A DNA stretch of 60,000 bases from Hydractinia symbiolongicarpus (GCF_029227915.1 NC_079886.1:9054001-9114000), one strand, 5' to 3'. Shown: positions 1-12,015, counted from the first letter of the stretch. Notes: a model not told the origin generated them from the letters alone. Numbers and translations: made by a program.

Positions 1-3000
1 GCTGGTTGGAAGCAATAAGCTTTATACACAGGCTTAAAAGTTATTCATTTCACGTTGTTGACGTCATATTCTAAGTTCTATTATTGCTCAGTTAGAATTG
101 TGAGATTTTACATTGTGAGAATTCGAGTTTTGGGTACAAGTTAAAAGATCCGTGACTAAAATGGACGACCAATCAATGACACAGTCCCATGTTCTAGTGT
201 CGTGTACAGACATCTTCTATAATTTCTAATTCAGCATGTCACTAAATAGTTTTAAGGGTGACTTGTTTGCTCTGACATGTACTCCATGAATCACGTCACT
301 GGCTGTACACAGTATTTTTAAAATAAACCATTAAAAGTGTAAAAATAAAATAATAAAAATAAAAAATATATGTATGAGTAAATTTAGACATTGTACTACA
401 ACGGTTAACTAGCAAGAATGTTTAAAACCTCTTTGATAGTAGTAACCAGCGCATGAATTGGAATCTGAGAAAAAAAGAGCAACAAGTAAAATAGCTCACC
501 GTTGTATTTCAAAACATTCAAAATCACCTCTCTCTTTTTTTATGATGACACCAAATTGCTTCACTAACTACAAAACACAAACTAACTTTCAAATGTTTGC
601 TTTTTTTTGTCGTTTAATAACAGCGTTGACGTCGTTTCCTCGCTTTCGTTGAGTTTACTGTGATTAAATTTTACAAGCCGCTTGTCTAAAAAACACAAAC
701 GAAGACAAAGCGTGTGCTAGCAGGGATTCGTGGAATCATTTTCGGGCTTAGGTCCCTTTTTTTGAATAGTTACAAAAAAAGAATAATATTGTTTATATAT
801 TTGTGTATTTGAATTCATTTAAGATCCATTGACAAATACATTGACACTGTCTTGTTGTCACGTGACCTATAATGTTTGGACAGAGCTTATTTTTTATGTC
901 AGCTTCTTGTCGTATGAAATGACGACCGCTGGCAAGATATTTATAATCCTTCCTAACTCTATTTCCATGATTACATATTTATAATATTTAATTCCAATAG
1001 TTTTATCCTTCTCAGATAGTAAAAAATTCCATGCATTTCCTAGTGTGTTACGATATATAGGTATTAAGTGTATGCGAACAAAGTAAGTATAAACAGGCAT
1101 TGCTATGAAATATGATCAGACATTGTTATTTTTAAAAACTGAAAATTAAATGTTAGATTTTCCATATGTATAAACTAGTCCGTGGCCGTAGATAAATCCA
1201 CAAGTTTGACCGTCCTTTATTTACTGCTTTTAGTGTGTCTCACTACCGTGGTTACCATTTTGCGTGACAGGCAGACGTATACGGCTATTGTTAAAGATAC
1301 ATATTTCTTAAGTTCGGAGTGTTTATTTGGGGCAATCGAGCAATAAGGTATATAAACACATCACTTATACTTCAATAACGCCCGCCGGATATTGAGGTTT
1401 AAGGAATGCTTAGAAGACTTGGATGATAAAAATCTCTATGTGCGATCTTGAACAGTATAACCAGATAAATAGTACTAAATTGCGGTTGAAATTCCCTACA
1501 ACCCTCAACTGGTAAAAAGTTTCTAAAAGTTAGGGGCGTGAGTCCGAGTCGTCACGTTGACTTCGTCTAGACGGAATGAAATCTATATAGCCTGACTAGC
1601 CTCTTCACTGAAAAGACTTTTATTTCACGTAGGTAAGAAATATTGAAATCAAGTGAACCCCAACTGAGCTGGCGCTTCTCTAAGGGCAGACTTTTAAAAT
1701 TCAAATTTTCTGTAAATATATTGAGATCTGAGTTTTATGGCAGGTGACGCCGGGTAGGACAGGGGGCAATGCCCTAACTTTTTTGTCAAAATTTAAAAAA
1801 AAATTAGTAGTAATTTGAAAATATTGGAAAATCTGCTATTTTTGTATTTCGAAATGAAAAAGAAGCATATAGGAGCAATTTGGACCATTTTTAAGGATTT
1901 AAAATTTGATTTCTTTTTTCGGTGCCCAACATAGTGGGCGCCATTTTGGGACCTTTTTAATTCAGAACCCTTTTGACGGCTCTGATTGTGAAGTGTCTAG
2001 CCTAGCAAACCAAGCCTGCTCCCCACCATATGAACATCTCATAGATAGCCATGGAAAGCCATAAGTCTCGTGACAAAGTTTAACATCATTAAGATGCGAA
2101 GTTTACGAGACATCACTCAACCTTTTATGCTCTCAATCATTTTGTTACCTTTTAAAATACGATAAAACCTGAAGCTTCAGTTGATTCAAATAATAAAAAA
2201 AACATTAGACAAGCCAACAACGAAAATGAAGGTGTGAATTACACAGAAGTGTTAATCTTAGGTGTTTATCATTGCCAAACAATCCTTTTGTCACATGTTT
2301 ATTTATTTTAACTTTTTACAGTCCACAATGGTAGTTGGTCAACATGTTGTCGACAAATGTATGTGTAATGACAGATTCTAATTGAATAATCAAATCTTGA
2401 CATCAAAGTGTTAATCCTTGTTGTTTACCCAATAATTCCATCCTTGCTTTTTACTTCTCGTAGGTGTGTGTTGTATATTTAAGAATCAAATCCTTACAAT
2501 CCTGAAACGACGAATTCTAACAACGAATATAGTTATATATGATTGTTTTTTTGGCTTATCATACGTGTGCTATCTGTATGAAAACAAATATATTTGACAG
2601 ATCTTCTTTCATCCACACCTTTTTAGCATATTGCCTTTAATGAGGGTGACCTTAAAAGTTTAAAAATAATATGTATATATGTCAAGAAAATGTCAAGTAT
2701 ATATGTATTTTGGATGTATTTTGTTTGAGTTTTGGGGAAATGAATTATGTTAATATGTCGTACTTTAGCGGCGTATTAGATCGTTAGCAAACAAGCATCC
2801 TGGACGAGAATTGTCCATAGTCCTGTGGTAAAACGTAAAGGGGTTGTAATGATCTTCTTTGGACTTATTAACAAACCTGAAACCTGAATCATTAGCACAA
2901 GGACGGTGTGTGTGTGGGGAGGTGGGAGTTGTAGGGTACGGGTAAGGGGATGGTGTAGTGTCTTAAACTGCCCACGGCTTCTTTGACCAGGCATAGCATT

Positions 3001-4872
3001 TGTTGTGAATGTGATTCAATAGTAAAACTTTCCTATTGCGATGTAAAAAAAAAATTGGAAAAAAATTTTTGTACCTCGCGAAGGGTATTTCATTTTTGAG
3101 TTGAGGGTATGGTTTTTCTCAAAAGTCAGGAAACGTCTAGCATTGCGAAAAGGGTGCTATAATAAGTTGTATTGATTATATACATTCTCATTTATTGCCT
3201 GTATGATTACCATGAGATGCTAAACAATATATGGGCACAATAGTTCAAATACAAACCATATCATATTATCTTTATTACATTAGCCATCTTTTAATGCAGT
3301 ATTCTACAGGTGCAAATTTTCATGACAGGAGCATAAACATTTTTAATGAAACCGATAGGTAGATGTGACGTTGTTTTGTATCTAAAAAGACGTCATTAAA
3401 ATTGCTTTTTTGTGCAGATCCACAGCTTAGCCTTAAATTAACATATTTTAAGTAAAGGGTAACAAGGTCGACTTTTCTTACAGTAGTACAGTTTGCACAC
3501 AACATAGTCCCCACGCCTATGGTAATTTGACGGGACGGAGCCGTCCCGTCTAGGGATTAAGCAGCCTGGGAACGAGGTTGGTTTAAACATACTGCATGAA
3601 CGGAAAGGCTGAGAAAAAGTCAGTTTTTCGTCGTTCTTTAAACGTGAATAAAAGTTCCAAATGGTTAATGCTCCCGACCACGAAAGTGCAGAATCGTTAC
3701 TTTTGCGCACGTATAAGACATGTAAAGTTGGAGGAAGAAGTAAGTAAGGTTTAAAAATTGGTGATAAAGCTCAATGCCTTCTACTTGCCATTTTATTGTG
3801 AACAATTATCACATATGCAACTTTTTATTATAGGCGAAATATATATATACCTAATCTATAACTGTGTAGAACTGTCTTGCTGTTTTACTTTCAGCCTGAA
3901 GATGATATTTATATATCGTAATATATCGCGAAAATAAAACGTCATTGTTGGTTTGACCTATCATAATAAAAAAAATTAATCTCAATTTTTTATATAACAG
4001 GGAAAAGTTTTGCAAAGAATGATGAGTGGGTAGGACACAACCTCGTCCCCAGGACTTTTTTCTCTCGTCAACTTATTGATTAGGTCTGACAGAAAAAGAG
4101 ACAAGTCCTTGGATCAAGGTTGGGTAGGATAAACTGAATTCTTTCATCAGCATATGATGCTTAAAACTGCCAAATGTAAACGAGTAAGTGCAACCCCGTG
4201 CCCAGGTCATGTTAAGTTTTTGTATTAAGACGGAACCTGAGGTTATTTCAAAATTTATTTAAACGTTCCGGAACGAATAAATTTTCTTTTTCTTTTCACC
4301 AACCTTTAGTCCTTATATTACTATATAAGGAGTAACGAATTTGGTAAGTCGCGCTTGAACTTGTCTCCTGACAATTGTCATCTCATTCGCCAGTTACTTT
4401 CAAACAAACAGGACGACTTAAATGGCACACAGCAAATTTCGTGCACGTCGTGCAGTGTGGAATTTTAATAACGTTGCACATTCAAGCGAAATGAAGACTA
4501 TGAACGCCTTTTATTGGTTCTATTCACTTCGTCACGTGAACTTTAACTCTGACATCGTAGCGTGGAAATAATTTTTTATACAATTGCTTCTTGATTGTGG
4601 AACCCCCGGATAAGTGCAATTTTCTAAGTGAAATTATTTTATGTAACTCTGCTAATTTTTTTGAATAAATGGAACACTCGATAAGTGGAACATTTGCTAA
4701 GTTGAATCATTTGTCTGGTCCCTAAGCCACTCTCGTGTAACTGCAATATTTGCTGGATTTTTAAAACGAATTCCTGAATTTCAACGTTCGAACGAATTTT
4801 TTTACATTCAAATCACGGATTTTTTAAAACTAACACGTGCGTGGCGGAACATTACAGCTAATTCCCTAAAGG
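1..4872. other. Gene-poor flank without recognisable gene
   Basis: This AT-rich stretch shows only short open frames without recognisable domains. I see no exon chain. It contains a small hairpin at 3529-3550 (arms GACGGGACGG and its complement, 2-base centre). Near 4040-4065 there is a CTCGTCCCCAGG-type segment that resembles part of the hairpin repeat at 11951-12015. Nothing else is supported. Confidence 0.5.
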
Positions 4873-4878
4873 CAAAAT
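4873..4878. repeat. Target-site duplication (left), CAAAAT
   Basis: This hexamer directly abuts the left terminal inverted repeat. It is repeated exactly at 7023-7028, next to the right one, as expected of a 6-bp staggered insertion. Confidence 0.8.
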
Positions 4879-5551
4879 TACGGAAGCCGATAGGTGCAAA
4901 AATCTTTCCCGAAATAAGTGAAAATCTATTTCAAAATGGTGAAAATCTTTTTCAAAATAGTGAAAATCTTTTTCAAAATAGTGAAAATCTATTTCAAATG
5001 GAAAAAATCTTTTTCAAAATGGAAAAAATGTTTCCCGAAAAAAGAGAAAATATTTCTCAAAATACATGGTCCTAACCTCGCTTCCAGGGTATTTTATATC
5101 TTGTATCGACCACAAGAACACAGCGAAAAGCTATGACTGCAAGGCGTAAAAAGGCTTCGTAACGAGGTACAAGACCTCATCTCTGTAATCTTTGGAAAAT
5201 ACAACCGAATTGGTATTTGGTAGGTGGATTAATTAGAAATTAGCTATTTTAGCAAAATTACAGAGTTAGAGACTTGCCCCTTTTCACCCAGTGCACACAG
5301 CCCCACCTAGGGGAACTAGTTTTTTTACTTTTGCGCCGCAGATTCAGGACGCTGATCAATCAGATTACAGAGTTTCAAAATAAACCATCGCTTCGCTACC
5401 TATTGGAAAACAGACTTTAACGGAAAAACTTTTTTCGCTCCTTTAAACTTCCTAGTAGTTATTCCTGGAGAAAGTGTCAATAGGGATTCGACATGGGCGA
5501 ATATGCAATTATTTAATTCTAAAAAAGATGTAAAACAAAGAGAGTTAATCT

Positions 5552-6722
5552 TTATTTTACCGCATGTGATAACATAACGGTATACAAATGTTTGGCCGAG
5601 TGGAAGTTCTTAGGTTGCGACATTCCCAGCAAATCAATCAAGTAGTTGAAGTATTCATAGTAATTATTCTCGTCCTCATTTTCTTGATCGTCACTGGAGA
5701 TGAGTTCATCCATTTCATCCATTTCATCCATTTCATCCATTTCATCCATTTCATCCATTTCATCCATTTCATCCATTTCATCCATTTCATCCATTTCATC
5801 CAAATCATCACTATCACATAATTTCAGACGACTCTCTCCTTCAAATTTTTCTGGGAAATGGAACAATTCATCAGGAATACCAAAAACCGTGTCATACCTG
5901 GACTTCCGAATGAGGTGGGAATTCCAATGTATTGTTACCTCGTCAAGATCATTCTGTAACACGGAGGCAAAACAGTACTGGAAGCAATATAACTCTAGCT
6001 CATTAGCAGGATTATATAATCCATCATTAACCATTTCTTTAAAAAAATCTATCATAAAAGAGCTTCTATTTCGGCGAAGAAATGACCACCATCCCCCAAT
6101 CCGTTGATTACTGTGTGAAGGACCGTACATATGTGACTTTGTACCTGCGTTCTCATGACCGTGATTACGCCGCAAATAACATTGAATAGTAGCTAGAGTT
6201 ACATTTTCAGTACCACAATCACTCCTCACTTTCTCTGGACATCCACCTATTTCTCGGACGGCATTTAAAAATAACCGTGCAATGACTTCTGGATTGTTAT
6301 TCGAGTGTACTGCTCTGAGCCATATGATTTTTCGGCTGTATCCGTCAATGCAACCATGATTTGGTAATCCATACGGCTTTAACTTATCGTAACAATCTAC
6401 GTGCCAGATATCGTTCGGTCGTTGTACATTATAACGCTTTCTCACTAATCTACGTTTTCCACGTTTCATGCAACCTATGCATGGCTAAGCACAGCATCAT
6501 AGGGACTTTACCTTGACATGCATGGCTAAGCACAGCATGGTAAGTACTTACCCCTCTAGGTCTTGGATGATCAGGGATTTGTTGTGGTTGACTGTGGCGT
6601 GCGCGTGCGCGAGATGTGCTTTGCGCCAGAAGGAACATTTCTCTATCTCTATGGAATACTGCTGAGCTAGCAGAATGAGTATTATATGGTTTATTTTTAG
6701 CACTATTCCCTGGACTGTCCAT
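5552..6722 (-). CDS. Integrase-core transposase, probably catalytically dead
   Basis: The main open frame runs from 6469 down to 5552 (305 aa). It carries an integrase core of the type found in many cnidarian and fish genomes: an HVD motif (D25), an HGCIDGYSRKIIWL block, RSDCGTEN (D84), SNQRI followed by WW, then an HWNSHLIRKSR block and a PDELFHFPE ending. A short upstream exon can be joined in phase (6722-6552, donor GTAAGT, 67-bp intron, acceptor before 6484), giving about 367 aa; this joining is a prediction. Family members read NQRIE at the third catalytic position. Here the codon at 6097-6095 is GGG, so the Glu of the DDE triad is Gly (residue 125). The C-terminus holds an in-frame Asp-Glu-Met repeat. 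The copy is open but very likely inactive. Confidence 0.8.
5711..5800. repeat. 9-bp minisatellite inside the transposase frame
   Basis: About ten perfect tandem copies of CATTTCATC lie in this stretch. Read on the minus strand they encode a run of Asp-Glu-Met triplets near the transposase C-terminus. Unit length is a multiple of three, so expansion has not broken the frame. Long open frames on the plus strand over this region are by-products of the repeat. Confidence 0.95.
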
Positions 6723-7022
6723 TTCATTCTCTTTAATTTACCTATCCCGCTAAAAAAAGGAACTTATGTATACCGCCATTATACTCGGCACCAGACTCGT
6801 CCCAGTTCTATTTAGAAAAACATTTTCACCATCTCTCGGGAAACATTTTTACTATTTCTCGGCAAACATTTTTCACCATTTCGAATAACATTTTTACTAT
6901 TTCGGCAAACATTTTCACCATTTCGAATAACATTTTCGCTATTTGGAATAACATTTTTACTATTTTGAAAAACATTTTCACACAATTTCAAAAAAGATTT
7001 TTTGCACCTATCGGCTTCCGTA

Positions 7023-7028
7023 CAAAAT
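7023..7028. repeat. Target-site duplication (right), CAAAAT
   Basis: This is the exact partner of the hexamer at 4873-4878 and follows the right terminal inverted repeat immediately. Confidence 0.8.
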
Positions 7029-7493
7029 GGCGTTTATACAGGCATCCAAAAGAAAGAGACAATCTAAAAGTTTGCTTGAGAAAACGCCTTAAGATTAAAG
7101 AAGGTCAAAGCTGTATTTCGAAGAAAGTATTGTGTCTGGTCCATTTTACAACTAAAAATTATTTACATATTACTTGAAATTTAATATGCCCAAGTCACGT
7201 GGTTAAGTAAACTTTGTACCCAATCCACTATTTTTCACAGTGTCGTAAAAAAAAGTTATCTCATTGACCATATACAAATGTTTTATGATAGTCATGAGAA
7301 AAAAAATTAGTGTGGTCAAAAACAATAGCGCACTGTTCTTACTTACTACTAGACGGCCACGCTTGGAATCCCGATGGGGCACAGAAAAGTTTAAAATGGC
7401 CAAAGAGAGCATGTATATTACTTGTATTGCTGCATTTTAAAATTGTTTTTTGATATATAACAATATGTCTGGTGCAAACTGCTTATGTTCATA

Positions 7494-7613
7494 TTCACTT
7501 CTCCACTCCTTATTCACTTTGTTATTCGGAAGTTTAAACATGCTCATTAAGATAAACGCATATTTAAGCTCCGTGTTCCAAATAACGAAGTGAATAAGAA
7601 GTGGAGAAGTGAA
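7494..7613. mobile_element. Short MITE-like inverted repeat
   Basis: Two 33-bp arms (7494-7526 and 7581-7613) are inverted copies with two mismatches, beginning TTCACTTCTCCAC, and enclose a spacer of about 54 bp. There is no coding capacity. The structure fits a minimal foldback or MITE. No convincing target duplication is seen. Confidence 0.65.
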
Positions 7614-8467
7614 TTGATAAACATCATTACAAAGGATCGTGTAATTGACGGTGCATTAAAGAAAAGGATCGCTTCTACACAGCTGTTAACATGTGAAAAA
7701 CATTTCAGCTAGGATCAATATTGAAAATGCAAGTTCGCGAGCCAGGTCTGTTAATTTTCTAACTCTAGTATAGAAGCATAGTTTGGTTGGTAGTGGGATA
7801 GTGATGATAAGGACAAAACAAAAACACGCTTCACCCACATATACTCATACGTAACAAAAGTTATTATTTAGAGCTATCCAGAGTTACAGTGATATTCACT
7901 TTAGATGCAATTAGAGAGTCGCTGAAGGAGTGAGCTCTACGCTCCTGGAATTTACCACTATTGTATTGCCACTATTTTTTCACCACCTTGTTTCAATTTA
8001 TCTATTTAAAAACAAGAAGAATGCTTTTTACTTTAACATTTTCCCCCTTCTACATCTCCATCGTTTGTGTATAAAAGTTTCACAGATCTTAAAAATCGTA
8101 TCGTCAAACTCGGTCTGGATCCAGTTTCGTCTTTGCATATCCAGGGAAGAAATAAACACTGTCAATTGCCATCACTAACCAATCTTCTCAGCATTTACTG
8201 CTAAAGTATGAAATATTCACCAATAAACTTTTACATCTTACAATTTGTTTCTATGTATGGGTATTACTTGACGATCATGAGTTGTATTATGGCTTTTGCA
8301 ATAGAATAGTGAAACCCGATCCATGTAAAGAAATTAACTTTCAAAAACACGTCATCCCCCCAAAAATTGATATTACTGAATTTTACCGAATGCCTTATAA
8401 GTCTGAATTGTATTAAGATCAAAATTATTGCTCAACTCATGCAAGCTTCTCATTACCAACCCAATTT

Positions 8468-8491
8468 ATGACAAGGTGAACACCTTGTCAT
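8468..8491. repeat. Perfect 11-bp-arm palindrome
   Basis: Arms ATGACAAGGTG and CACCTTGTCAT are separated by AA. It lies just upstream of the P-element-like remnant and could belong to its 5' end, but no partner terminus was found. Confidence 0.5.
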
Positions 8492-8549
8492 GAATTGAAA
8501 TTCTTAAGTATAAGGAAACTAGAAAGAAAGCCAGTTTACTTGAACCTGC

Positions 8550-9480
8550 AAAGCTAAATGCACCCCTTCACAACACATCTCAACAAAAAGGCAACCTCAA
8601 CCTCATTCCAAGGGAAGGGCAACCTTGCATCACAACAAAAGCGTTTGCATTGTAAACAACTAGAGTCAGAATTGAATGACATGAAAGTTGCCTTAGAATT
8701 GCAAAGCAAAGAAGTTACTCCAGAACTGGGTAAAGATTTTTGTGTCTTTGTCCAGTGACTGCAATAAACAAAAAGTTCCTCATTTCATGAAGCTTTTTTT
8801 GAAGCAGCAACAGAAATATATGCAATTCCTCATTTGCAAATAGTGTTTGCTACTATCCTATGATAATAAAATACTGTCTATCTTTAGCTGCTAAATCATA
8901 ATCCACTTATTCTGATGTTCACTATGACAGCAAAACTGGTTCTGGTATATTAATTCTCCTGGTATAATAATTCTCCCAACTACATACGACAAAAAAAGAG
9001 GGTTCAACCATGAAGTTATAAAAGAACTAGAAAAAACCCGAATTATTTTGTTTGATGAAATGAAGGTGCAGGACTATCTGGTATGGGATCAGCATACTGG
9101 GGAGCTAATTGGATTAGATTTAGGGGATCTAAGTGTTAATCATGCTGCATTGAGCAATGCTAAATAACTTGCTACATGTTTTGGTTTACCTTGTGAAAAG
9201 TGTTGCGAATCCCATATTTTGGAAAAACTGTCAATATTCTTGACAATATGAATTTAAAAGTAATAGGAGCTACTGCTGACGGTGCTTCACCCAACAAAAA
9301 ATTCTTCATAATGCACAAAATTCCTGATGGCAAAAAGTGAAAAAAACGTTGTGTACAAACAATCTTTGGACTTGTGATGATCGATTAATTTACTTTTTTG
9401 CTGATATGTCGCACTGGATTAAAACAACACGGAATTGTCTTTTAAACTCTAGTGCTGGGCGTGCGACATGTTTTCTTTTC
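8550..9480 (+). pseudogene. Decayed P-element (THAP9-like) transposase
   Basis: Translated pieces on the plus strand follow P-element/THAP9-type transposases in order, but are split by stops and frameshifts. They include a leucine-rich stretch (LESELNDMKVALELQ), a segment reading SLAAKS then YSDVHYDSKTGSG, a piece GFNHEVIKELEKTRIILFDEMK followed by VWDQHTGELIGLDLGD, then VIGATADGASPNKKFF, and finally ADMSHWIKTTRNCLLNS. Together these cover the RNase H-like core and the GTP-binding insertion region of the family. No THAP zinc finger was recognised upstream. The copy is 5'-truncated and non-functional. Confidence in family is high because several diagnostic blocks occur in correct order; the borders are approximate. 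Confidence 0.8.
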
Positions 9481-10260
9481 TTAGGACATTTATTTTTATT
9501 TTACCTCTTCAGAAACCTTTCTACACCTGTTTAATTATAAAAAGCCTTACTTGAGATTTATCAAACAACGGATAAAATTGCGTTTAAAGAAGATATACAG
9601 TAGCCTCTCTTATTAACGGATATCATTGATGCTAAAAATATTCCCGCTATATAGACGTGTTCGCCTTTTGGAAATATATATATTTTTAGGAGTATTTTCG
9701 ATAAATTGAATATATTTTGTGTCTTTTTTTGGTGTTTTTTTTTTTTTGGGGGGGGGGTTTGGGATTGTTCCAGAGAAGAGTAATTGTTGAACACATCCCA
9801 AAAATATATCAAAACTTTCGTCGGCATTCCTTCCTCTCCCTTGAATATCTAGATGGAAACTGAAGTCGTCGACAAAATGGTCAGATGTGCAACGTAACAT
9901 TTAAGAAAATTTAAGATGTTGTTTTTGTCCTCAGTGCTCATAACCTTTCTTGCCACCATTAGCTCGAATTTTGTGTAGGGCACTTAAATCAAAAAACAAC
10001 AGCCCATTTTGTAGCCCCTTTAATAGCCGCAAAAATAAGTGACAATTGTCACTGTCGTCACCATTCGTCATTTTAGAAGAATTTGGAGATATCAAATTAT
10101 TGTGTTTGCGCAATTTTACCAATTTTTGACTCCTCCTGCAGATTGCTTAATAGAAAAATTTTTCCTGAAATTCTGGTTTAGCATCGTTTTATGGCCCAAC
10201 AAAAGCCTGGTAACAACAGATAGACAAAACAGAAAAAGAGCCGTCTAAATATCTTTTTTA
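9481..10260. other. No gene recognised
   Basis: This spacer holds a long T/G homopolymer run near 9730-9757 and otherwise only short, unrecognised open frames. Confidence 0.5.
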
Positions 10261-11011
10261 ATGTTACTGTGGAAAGTTTATCATTTCTTGAACATGATAG
10301 TTTAGTAGGCGACGTTTCGGGAGATCCTTCTCCCATCATCGGGCAAAGTAAAATGATGTTGCGCATGTATTTATATAATCGCAGAGGATCGAAATTCATA
10401 AAAATTAACCAATCAGAAACGAGCTGATAATTACAGTTAATTACGCTAATTAACATTTTCGGACCTGGATGTAGGTAACTACTTCTTCTGTAGGGCTGGT
10501 AACCAAATCTCTGGAAGTTGATACGAGATGCTGTTTATGTGTTTGTTACGTTCTACACTGTTGATGGTTTCTTTAATCTTCCTGGCCGTTGTTCTGGATT
10601 CTCTGTCAATGATTTTCTTCTCATCCCAATTAAAAGAACTCATCCTAATTAAAAGAAAATCATTGACAGAGAATCCAGAACAACGGCCAGTAAGATTAAA
10701 GAAACCATCAACAGTGTAGAACGTAACAAACACATAAACAGCATCTCGTATCAACTTCCAGAGATTTGGTTACCAGCCCTACAGAAGAAGTAGTTAACTA
10801 CATCCAGGTTCGAAAATGTTAATTAGCGTAATTAACTGTAATTATCAGCTCGTTTCTGATTGGTTAATTTTTATGAATTTCGATCCTCTGCGATTATATA
10901 ATTACATGCGCAACATCATTTTACTTTGCCCGATGATGGGAGAAGGATCTCCCGAAACGTCGTCTACTAAACTATCATGTTCAAGAAATGATAAACCTTC
11001 CACAGTAACAT
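10261..11011. mobile_element. Palindrome of two 5'-truncated Penelope-like ends
   Basis: The arms 10261-10619 and 10651-11011 are near-identical inverted copies about 360 bp long around a short centre. Each arm reads outward as the same protein tail: KIIDRESRTTARKIKETINS, then SYQLPEIWLPALQKK and a stop. This resembles the C-terminal tail after the GIY-YIG endonuclease of Penelope-like retroelements (DRES..R..WIKEA...YQL). In the second arm it is followed by a segment reading PDDGRRISRNVVY, in a frame different from that of the tail. So two copies truncated at their 5' ends meet head to head. The family call rests on the short tail and is an inference; the palindrome itself is directly visible. 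Confidence 0.7.
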
Positions 11012-11950
11012 GAATACTGAACAGACAAACCGAAATAATATCTTCAATAATCTTTTTTAATAATTGCGCCGTATTCTTGTGTTCAAAATGCCTGCTTGGA
11101 GCTTAATGCCGGGTTCCCTGCAGAGTTGATAATTTGCTGACGGGTGACCCCGTGCATTTTTCCAAAGGTTTAATAATGACAATAATAAAAAATCCTTGTT
11201 TTCGTTGATGATGACGCAAAAAGACTTTCCACGATGTTGCGTTTTCATCAATTATTCTAAGAAATAGACAATAGTTGTGACGTAAATTAATTCGTAAAAT
11301 CAAGTATTTATTGTTTAACTGTATTTATTCATTTATTTACTTGTTTATTTATTTATTTAAGTATTTTATTTTGTGTGTGTGTTTGAGTGGCCTACAAGTG
11401 CTACGAATTCCTGTTCGTTCGTTTACGCGCCTATGATATTATCCTAATCCTTATACCAATGTCTTCAATTCTACCAGATTTACTTCCACATACCAGAACA
11501 ATTTATGTTTGTTTTTCGTTCTTTGTGTTTCAAGATTTTTTACTTTGCAGTGGATCTACGCGCACACATGATAGGTTAGAGAATATAAATAACTGACCGC
11601 CGCGATTGCAGAAGTTTAAGTCCATATATTCTTGAAGAATTCATAAATTTGGGTGAATAACTAATTTGTGCTATAAAGTTTTCAGTTTTTTTGCTCCCAC
11701 TCATGCACGTGCATCTCAAAATTTATTAAATAGCCGAATCTGATCTATTTGTCTATTCCTAATAGTTTTCACTTTGGGAAAAATGCAAAATACGGTTAAG
11801 GTAAATTTAAAATAGTCCAAGTAGTGAAAGTATTATTTCAAAGTTTTAAAAACGCTGTCCCCAGTCATCTTTTCTAAGAATAGGATCATGGTTTGAAATT
11901 TAGGTAAGGTTAACATGGGAAGGAGGCAACCTCTACCCCAAACTCTTCTA

Positions 11951-12015
11951 CTCTTTCTGATCTCAGACGGCGAGAAGGTATATTTCTTCTCGCCGTCTGA
12001 GATTGTCAGAAAGAG
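11951..12015. repeat. Strong hairpin with near-perfect arms of about 28 bp
   Basis: CTCTTTCTGATCTCAGACGG and the following bases are repeated in reverse complement after a loop of about 6 bp, with one small gap in the right arm. The flanks carry short CCTGGGGACGAG-like pieces. It is probably the centre of a MITE; a truncated relative may lie near 4040-4065. Confidence 0.7.

Larger units (their letters stand above)
4879..7022 (-). mobile_element. Complete TIR DNA transposon with integrase-type transposase
   Basis: The two ends are inverted copies starting TACGGAAGCCGATAGGTGCA (left from 4879, right ending at 7022). They are flanked by an identical 6-bp duplication CAAAAT at 4873-4878 and 7023-7028, so the borders are well defined and the element is 2144 bp. 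Inside each terminus lies an array of degenerate repeats of about 20 bp (roughly 4910-5060 and 6830-6985), which are reverse complements of each other and look like subterminal transposase-binding arrays. The cargo is an integrase-fold transposase on the minus strand. The 6-bp duplication and the IS3-like integrase are reminiscent of the IS3EU superfamily; that assignment is inference from memory. Confidence 0.88.

Noticed and set aside
2776-2994. Pro/His-rich minus-strand frame
   Set aside because: It is a low-complexity frame over a GTGTGTGTGGGG stretch, without a splice partner or family resemblance.
5588-6107. Plus-strand frames rich in Ser-Ser-Ile or Phe-Ile-His repeats
   Set aside because: They are antisense shadows of the transposase and its 9-bp repeat.
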